64,000 nucleotides of DNA from Streptomyces sp. MST-110588 (GTDB lineage: Bacteria; Actinomycetota; Actinomycetes; Streptomycetales; Streptomycetaceae), in the NCBI RefSeq assembly GCF_022695595.1, contig NZ_CP074380.1, forward strand, positions 7,716,501 through 7,780,500, given 5' to 3'. Every line of letters starts with the position of its first letter. Position 1 is the first letter of the stretch. The translations under genes were made by a program, and so were the position numbers. The notes beneath the pieces are model-generated. The model was not told the DNA's origin, made no database searches, and saw only the letters and a program-made list of their open reading frames with translations. Shown piece after piece: positions 59,152 to 64,000 of this stretch.

Positions 59152-60414
59152 CTACCGGCTGGCGCCGGTTCGCGGCTGCCCGGTGACGGGCAGTTCACGC
59201 AGCGCGTGCGAGCGGAAGGAGGCGCGCCACCGCAACGTGCTGGCGGGGACCGCGAGTTCGAGGTCCGGAAAGCGGTGCATCAGGGTCTCCAGGGCGATCG
59301 CGATCTCCATACGGGCCAGTGGCGCGCCCAGGCAGTAGTGCAGGCCCTGGCCGAGGGCGAGGTGGGCCTTGTCCCGCCGGTGGATGTCGAAGCGGTCCGG
59401 GTCGGGGTAGCGGTCCGGGTCGCGGTGGGCCGAGGCCAGGCACAGCAGCACCGTCTCGCCGGGCGGTATCCGTACGCCGCCGATCTCGACGGGCTCGGTG
59501 GGGAAGCGGCGGATGGCCATCTGGTTGGGGTGGGCGTAGCGCAGCAGCTCCTCGACGGCGCCCGGCAGGAGGGCGGGGTCGGCACGCAGTTCGGCGAGCT
59601 GACCGGGGTGCCGGAGCAGGGTGAGCAGACCGCCGCTGATCAGGTGCTGGGCGTTCTCGCTGCCGGCCATGAGGATCAGGAAGGCCAGCGAGAGGAGTTC
59701 GTCCTCGCTGAGCCGGTCACCCTCGTCGCGGGCGGCGATCAGCGCCGAGAGCAGGTCGTCGCCGGGCTCGGCCCGGCGCGCGGCGATCAGGGCGAGAAGG
59801 AAGCGGTGGATGCGATCGATGGCCTCGGGCACCTGCCCCGGGTGCTCGGGGGCGAACATGGTGGACACCCACGCGGAGAACGGCTTGCGGTCCGGTTCGG
59901 GCACGTCGAACAGGTCACCGATGACGACCAGCGGCAGCGGGTTGGCGAAGTCGGTGACGATGTCGGCGTGGTGCCCGGCGGTGAAGGTGGCGGCGAGCCC
60001 GTCGGCGAGGCGGTCGGCCGCTTCCTGTACGCGCCGGCGCAGCCCTTCCACCCGGCGCGGCGTGAAACCCTGCGAGACCAGACGACGCAGCCGCAGATGG
60101 TCGGCCGGGTCGATGTTGAGCAGGTTGGCGTCCAGGGCCGGGGGCAGGGCGAACCCCCGGTAACCGGTGCCGGAGTGCGCCTTGTTCACCGACAGCCGGG
60201 GATCGGTGAGCCCCGCGCGTACGTCGGCCTCCCGGGTCACGAGCCAGACCGGGGAGCCGTCGGGGAGCGCGATCCGGTGCACCGGAGCCGCGGCGCGCAG
60301 CCGTGCGTACGTGGGATAGGGGTCGATGAAATGCGCCTTGCCGAACGGCTGCGGAAGGCCGGTGGAAGACGTGGCAGACGTGGAAGACATGGCAGGCAAG
60401 GACCGTGACGTCAC
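59152..60414 (-). CDS. Cytochrome P450
   Basis: The 420-aa enzyme has the haem motif LALGQGLHYCLGAPLAR (Cys361; the usual first Phe is Leu), ExxR in EELLRYAHP and the I-helix LILMAGSENAQHL, in which the oxygen-activating Thr is replaced by Asn. It is soluble, class I, of bacterial CYP105/107 type by general layout. No ferredoxin or reductase gene is beside it. GTG 60414 is chosen because AAGGAG is five bases upstream; the internal ATG 60390 lacks a site. Substrate is unknown, possibly a secondary metabolite. Confidence 0.92.
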   Translation of the reverse strand: MTSRSLPAMSSTSATSSTGLPQPFGKAHFIDPYPTYARLRAAAPVHRIALPDGSPVWLVTREADVRAGLTDPRLSVNKAHSGTGYRGFALPPALDANLLNIDPADHLRLRRLVSQGFTPRRVEGLRRRVQEAADRLADGLAATFTAGHHADIVTDFANPLPLVVIGDLFDVPEPDRKPFSAWVSTMFAPEHPGQVPEAIDRIHRFLLALIAARRAEPGDDLLSALIAARDEGDRLSEDELLSLAFLILMAGSENAQHLISGGLLTLLRHPGQLAELRADPALLPGAVEELLRYAHPNQMAIRRFPTEPVEIGGVRIPPGETVLLCLASAHRDPDRYPDPDRFDIHRRDKAHLALGQGLHYCLGAPLARMEIAIALETLMHRFPDLELAVPASTLRWRASFRSHALRELPVTGQPRTGASR

Positions 60415-60624
60415 TTCAGCTCCTTGGGGCGGGCGGGATCGATGGCGCGTCCCCGCCGGTCGCCGGCCGGTCGCCGGTCGGGCGGACACGGGCGGGGAAT
60501 GCCGACCGTACAGGCAGCGCCAGAGGCGATGATCTTCGGCCGTCGGATGTCCGATGTCACGTCGCGCGAGCTGGTCGAGCCGGCCGGGACGGTCCTGTCG
60601 GCCGGGGGTGTGTCCCGCGCGCCG

Positions 60625-61554
60625 TCAGCCCGTCGGGGGCCCGGGGTGGCGATATGTGTACGTACGGGTGTACGGCGTGAAGCCCAGGGAGATGTAGAGC
60701 CGGCGCGGGAGGGGGTAAGCGGCGTCGCCGCGGCAGTACACAATGGCCCGCCGTCCTCCGGCGGCGGCGAAGGCGTGCAGCACGGCGGTGCACACGGCGC
60801 GGGCCAGGCCGAGGCGGCGATGACCGGGGCGGGTCCCCACCGGCTCGAACGCGCCGGTGCGGTTGACCTCGTCGTACCAGCCCTGGCAGTACGCGACGAC
60901 CTCACCGGCGGGCGCGGTCACGACGAGATCGAACTCGGCCCGGTAGGGCCAGGTCTCGCGCATACGGGCGTGCCGCTCGGTGGTGACCCGGGTCGAGCCG
61001 AAGGCCAGGCGGTGGGCCCGTGCCCGGCCGGCCACATCGGTGCGGTCGTGCTGGACACGGATGGTGTAGCCGTCGGGGAGACGCGGGACATCCGGCAGAT
61101 CCGTGAGCGGACGGCCGAGGCACATCATGAAAGGACCGTCGGCGGCACGTACGCAGCCGGCCCGGTCCAGGGCGGCGATCAGGTGGGACTCCGTCCCGGC
61201 GGCCTCGACGGTCAGCGGACCGCCGGCCGTGTGCGCCGCTGTCCGCGCCGCAGCGTGCCCGGCGGTGCGCACCGCCCAGGCCAGCACCTCGTCGGCCAGT
61301 TCCGGGTGGCCCGGGTCGGTCTGGAGCAGCAGGCCGTCCGGCGGGTCCAGCCATCCCCAGGCGGCCGTCCGGCCGTCACGGGTCCAGACGGCTGCCGGGG
61401 CGGTGGCCTCGCCGCGGTCCGGGGACAGGCACCAGTTCCAGGTGAGGTCACCGATGTGCCGGTAGCCCGTGGCGGGGAAGACTCGGACGGCCAGGCTCTG
61501 CATGGCACGCAGCGCCATGGGCCCGACGTACTCATGGTGTTGCACGGATGCCAT
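60625..61554 (-). CDS. GNAT acetyltransferase
   Basis: The 309-aa protein has two GNAT-like halves. The N-terminal half (to about 150) is degenerate; the C-terminal half has YTIRVQHDRTDVAGRARAHR, FEPVGTRPGHRRLGLARAVC (acetyl-CoA loop, RxxGxG/A-like), TAVLHAFAAAGGRRAIVYCR and LYISLGFTPYTRTYTY. It acetylates an amine of unknown identity. The ATG at 61554 is used; a CACAAT at 61589-61594 (minus strand) may be its -10. Confidence 0.85.
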   Translation of the reverse strand: MASVQHHEYVGPMALRAMQSLAVRVFPATGYRHIGDLTWNWCLSPDRGEATAPAAVWTRDGRTAAWGWLDPPDGLLLQTDPGHPELADEVLAWAVRTAGHAAARTAAHTAGGPLTVEAAGTESHLIAALDRAGCVRAADGPFMMCLGRPLTDLPDVPRLPDGYTIRVQHDRTDVAGRARAHRLAFGSTRVTTERHARMRETWPYRAEFDLVVTAPAGEVVAYCQGWYDEVNRTGAFEPVGTRPGHRRLGLARAVCTAVLHAFAAAGGRRAIVYCRGDAAYPLPRRLYISLGFTPYTRTYTYRHPGPPTG

Positions 61555-61688
61555 GCTGCCCGGCCGTCCGGCCGTCGGGCAACGGATATTGTGCCGGCCG
61601 GTCGCAGCGCACGGCCGGGGACCGACCAGGGGGCCAATGGCCCGTGGGGCAAGGGCCCGTGGGGCAAGGCGGTGGCTGCGCTGGTGGG

Positions 61689-62435
61689 TCAGCGCAGTCC
61701 CTCGCCGAGTGCGGCGATCGCGGCCGGGTCGTGGCCCGCGGCGAGCAGGGGCGCGCGGACGTCACGGTCGAGGTCGGGGAGATATCCGAGGAGTACGTCG
61801 GCGGGGCCGTGGAGGTCCACGCCGTCGAGGGCGGCGGGCAGGAGAAGCGTTTCGGCCGGGCCGAGCCGTTCCCTCCGTCCCTTCCCCGCCGCGCAGGACA
61901 CGGCCGTCGCGGCACCGATGTTGCTGAGCACCACACAGCTGTCGACGGTACGGAGACGGTACGTGGACGCCCGCACCCGCCACCGTTCGAGAGCGAAATA
62001 CGGGCCGGCGCACAGCACCCGCCCCTCCACCTCACGGTGCCCGTCCGGCCCGACCGGCAGCCCGGGGTGGAAGTCCGGCCGGTGCTGCGGCTTCCACTCC
62101 CGCAGCAACGCCTCGACATTGGCGTGCCACCGGGCGTCGTCGATCGGCGCGCCGTCCTCCATCCGGTACCGCATCGCGTGCTGCTGGAGGTCGGAGGTCT
62201 GCTCGATCTCGTAGACGAGGGTGCCGGGCCCGAAGCTGTGCGGTGTCCCGGCCGGTACGTACAGGGTGTGGCCGGCGTGGACGGGCAGCCGGCGCAGGAC
62301 CGCGTCGAAGTCCTGGTCCAGCAGCGCCTGCCGCAGTCGGTCGCGGTCCACCCCGGGGTGTACGCCGGCCAGTGCGGTGGCGCCGGGCGGGGCGTGGAGG
62401 ATGTGCCATGCCTCGGTCTTGCCGTTCGGCTCGCC
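61689..62435 (-). pseudogene. manA: manA-like mannose-6-phosphate isomerase, C-terminal part
   Basis: The frame reads GEPNGKTEAWHILHAPPGAT, then VDRDRLRQALLDQDFDAVLR, LPVHAGHTLYVPAGTPHSFG, YEIEQTSDLQQHAMRY and on to GEGLR. It is the class I phosphomannose isomerase body, including metal ligands Glu in GKTEAW and His in PAGTPHSFG. It is cut from its first 110 residues by the IS element. An internal start at 62351 would give 220 residues lacking part of the metal site, so activity is not expected. Confidence 0.88.
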
Positions 62436-62440
62436 CTAGT
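62435..62440. repeat. Target-site duplication CCTAGT, left copy
   Basis: CCTAGT directly precedes the left IS end and is repeated at 63511-63516. It fits the NCTAGN target and 6-bp duplication described for IS481. Confidence 0.85.
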
Positions 62441-63510
62441 TGTTCTGTTCCGGGAGGTTGTGGACGGTGACAGGGCTCACGGCTGATCGATCTTGAAATG
62501 GGTGAGGGCCTTCTGGCCTGGTGTGGATTGCGACATCTGCACCAGCAACAGAAAGGCCCTCGTGGTCCACCGTAATGCACCCCTGACCGAGACAGGCCGC
62601 CTGCGTCTGGCTCGCTGCGTGGTCGAGGACAACTGGCCCCTCAGGCGCGCCGCGGAACGCTTCCAGGTCTCGCCGACGACAGCCCAGCGGTGGGCTGAGC
62701 GCTACCGGCGGTTCGGTGAGGCCGGGATGTGCGACCGCTCCTCCCGCCCGCGCACAAGCCCGCGCCGCACCCCCACCCGCACCGAGCGCCGCATCATCAA
62801 GGTTCGTGTCCTGCGCCGCTGGGGACCAGCCCGCATCGCGGGCCTGCTGCGGCTGGTGCCCTCGACCGTGCACCGCGTGCTGACTCGCTACGGCCTGGCC
62901 CGCCTCGCGCATCTGGACCGGGCAACCGGCCCTGTCATACGCCGCTACGAACGCCAACGGCCAGGCGAACTGGTCCACGTCGACATCAAGAAACTCGGCA
63001 ACATCCCCGACGGCGGCGGACACAAGGTCCTGGGCCGGCAGACAGGCCGAAAGACCCGCTCGAACGTCGGCTACAGCTACTTGCACACCGCCGTCGACGA
63101 CCACTCCCGCCTGGCCTACAGCGAGATCCACACCGACGAGAAGAAGGAAACAGCCACCAGCTTCTGGAAGCGGGCCCACGCTTTCTTCGCCGAGTGCGGC
63201 ATCACCGTCGAGCGGGTGCTGACCGACAACGGCGCCTGCTACCGCTCACACGACTGGCAAGACGAGCTGGCCCGGGCCGGGATCACGCACAAACGCACCC
63301 GGCCCTACCGGCCCCAGACCAATGGCAAGGTCGAACGCTTCAACCGCACGCTGCTGGACGAGTGGGCCTACGCCCGCCCCTACCGCTCGGAGCAGGAACG
63401 ACGCGACGCCTTCCCCGGCTGGCTCCACACCTACAATCACCACCGCGGCCACACCGCGCTGCAAGGGAAACCACCCGCCAGCCGCGTCCCCAACCTCACG
63501 GGCCAGTACA
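62441..63510. mobile_element. IS481-family insertion sequence, 1070 bp
   Basis: Ends are TGT...ACA. The terminal 26 bases form imperfect inverted repeats with 21 matches (left TGTTCTGTTCCGGGAGGTTG; right, complemented, TGTACTGGCCCGTGAGGTTG). A 6-bp duplication CCTAGT flanks both ends. One transposase gene fills it. It splits the manA-like gene. Confidence 0.92.
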
Positions 63511-63515
63511 CCTAG
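62562..63515 (+). CDS. IS481-family transposase (DDE)
   Basis: The 317-aa protein has an N-terminal helix-turn-helix (RLRLARCVVEDNWPLRRAAE, RFQVSPTTAQRWAERYRRFG) and an integrase-like catalytic core with Asp141 in ELVHVDIKKL, Asp222 in VLTDNGACYRS and Glu258 in NGKVERFNRTL, a D-(80)-D-(35)-E spacing. It is intact. GTG 62562 is chosen for AAAGG upstream; the frame extends to 62493. The TAG stop (63513-63515) lies outside the IS, in the duplicated target. Confidence 0.93.
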   Translation: MVHRNAPLTETGRLRLARCVVEDNWPLRRAAERFQVSPTTAQRWAERYRRFGEAGMCDRSSRPRTSPRRTPTRTERRIIKVRVLRRWGPARIAGLLRLVPSTVHRVLTRYGLARLAHLDRATGPVIRRYERQRPGELVHVDIKKLGNIPDGGGHKVLGRQTGRKTRSNVGYSYLHTAVDDHSRLAYSEIHTDEKKETATSFWKRAHAFFAECGITVERVLTDNGACYRSHDWQDELARAGITHKRTRPYRPQTNGKVERFNRTLLDEWAYARPYRSEQERRDAFPGWLHTYNHHRGHTALQGKPPASRVPNLTGQYT

Positions 63516-63516
63516 T
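63511..63516. repeat. Target-site duplication CCTAGT, right copy
   Basis: Second copy of the 6-bp target. It supplies the transposase stop on the plus strand and the stop of the manA N-terminal fragment on the minus strand. Confidence 0.85.
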
Positions 63517-63844
63517 GCTCGCGGGCGGCGGTGTCGTCGGGGTGCAGATGCACCGGGAGCGGATGGTGGGCGTCGATGAACTTGGTCAGCAGCGGAAAGC
63601 GCGGCCCGCGCCGCCCGGGGCCGACCAGCTCATCGGGGTGCTCCTGGGTGAGCTCTCGCAGCGTACGGCCCGCCAGGGCGCCGTCGAGCACCCGCGCGCC
63701 ATTTCCCTCGACGTCGCTGACCTCCCAGGTCTCGGCCACCGGACCGTCGGGCAGCCCGGCCCGGCCGAGCCGCTCGGGGATGGCCCGGCCGCCGAAGACA
63801 TGCTGCTTGACCGGTGTGCTCAGCCGCAGTGGATACCAGTTCAC
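63512..63844 (-). pseudogene. manA: manA-like mannose-6-phosphate isomerase, N-terminal part
   Basis: GTG 63844 begins MNWYPLRLSTPVKQHVFGGR, with FIDAHHPLPVHLHPDDTAAR at the end, containing the metal-ligand His pair of PMI enzymes. The frame ends at TAG in the duplicated target. With the C-terminal part at 61689-62435 it makes one gene of about 360 codons, uniting exactly in frame around one TAG codon. Confidence 0.85.
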
Positions 63845-63905
63845 GGGGACGCCCGGATCTCGACGCGGGAGGGGAGGACGGGGACCGGGGGACGGCGAAG
63901 ACGGC

Positions 63906-63977
63906 GGGAAGGGCGGAGTCGTTGGGAAGGGCGGTGTCGTCGGGAAGGGCGGAGTCGGCGGGGACGGGCGCGGACGC
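63906..63977. repeat. 18-bp minisatellite
   Basis: Three units of consensus GGGAAGGGCGGAGTCGTT (63906, 63924, 63942) and one diverged unit (63960). An 18-bp period keeps frame; on the minus strand one frame reads hexapeptides PADSAL, PDDTAL, PNDSAL. It lies upstream of manA and may be the end of the preceding gene. Confidence 0.7.
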
Positions 63978-64000
63978 AGGCACAGGACGAGTACACCGCG

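Noticed and set aside
51791..60414. Secondary-metabolite cluster (KAS III plus P450)
   Set aside because: The two genes are 6 kb apart, divided by kinase genes, with no carrier protein, synthase or tailoring set between them.

Overview
The window is very GC-rich, with strong third-position G/C bias, GTG starts and gene content typical of a Streptomyces or close relative (snapalysin protease, MocR regulator, Ku/LigD repair, many one-component regulators, PQQ-propeller Ser/Thr kinases). It looks like chromosome-arm or core-edge DNA. There is no rRNA or tRNA gene, no phage and no CRISPR array. About 55 protein genes are supported.

Layout. 1-940: a 50-bp perfect palindrome and a decayed transposase scrap. 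940-5535: YchJ-like and S4-domain proteins, then a divergent NHEJ locus (Ku leftward; LigD-type polymerase and ATP ligase rightward). 6094-11068: secreted metalloprotease, bacterioferritin-like protein, small membrane protein, acetyltransferase, esterase, and an aldo/keto reductase behind a textbook MerR-type promoter. 11210-19654: lipoprotein, toxin-antitoxin-like pair, a FUSC transporter reading in frame into a SpoIIE-type phosphatase, a perfect Crp-type site, a rhomboid-like membrane protein, a membrane protein with a predicted nucleotide-binding-like domain, GNAT and SH3 proteins. 19991-25604: MFS exporter with divergent DeoR regulator, HAD hydrolase, cytochrome bd (cydAB). 25723-34214: YCII protein, membrane protein, amidase/TetR pair with twin operators, UDP-sugar dehydrogenase, MFS exporter, second FUSC protein. 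34414-37899: epimerase, phytoene-desaturase-like oxidoreductase and SRPBCC operon. 37951-46545: NmrA/TetR pair, cytosolic ricin-type lectin, MocR/LysE/B3-4 group, acetoacetate-decarboxylase-like and 2OG-dioxygenase genes. 46623-53278: hemerythrin and ferritin-like pair, duplicated-domain lipoprotein, hydrolase, TetR/KAS III pair. 53414-59049: pseudokinase, kinase, kinase operon. 59152-end: P450, GNAT, and a manA-like gene split by an IS481-family element.

Three themes stand out. (1) Four genes (HAD, FAD oxidoreductase, acetoacetate-decarboxylase-like, second kinase) are each broken by one short indel, three of them in G-rich runs. This is the signature of assembly error or very recent decay, and downstream readers should not treat the truncated frames as real proteins. 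(2) The IS481 insertion shows a clean CCTAGT duplication; the transposase borrows its stop codon from the target, and the target itself is an in-frame TAG in manA. (3) Regulation is unusually legible: several genes have a -10 hexamer 6-7 nt before the start codon (leaderless), and there are good palindromic operators for TetR, DeoR, MerR and Crp-type regulators. Many intergenic regions carry short tandem repeats of 8, 10-11, 15, 16, 18 or 20 bp.

No complete new system can be proven from the sequence. The best candidates for something undescribed are the pseudokinase/kinase operon, the FUSC-phosphatase fusion, the toxin-antitoxin-like pair with upstream iterons, and the membrane nucleotide-sensor-like protein.
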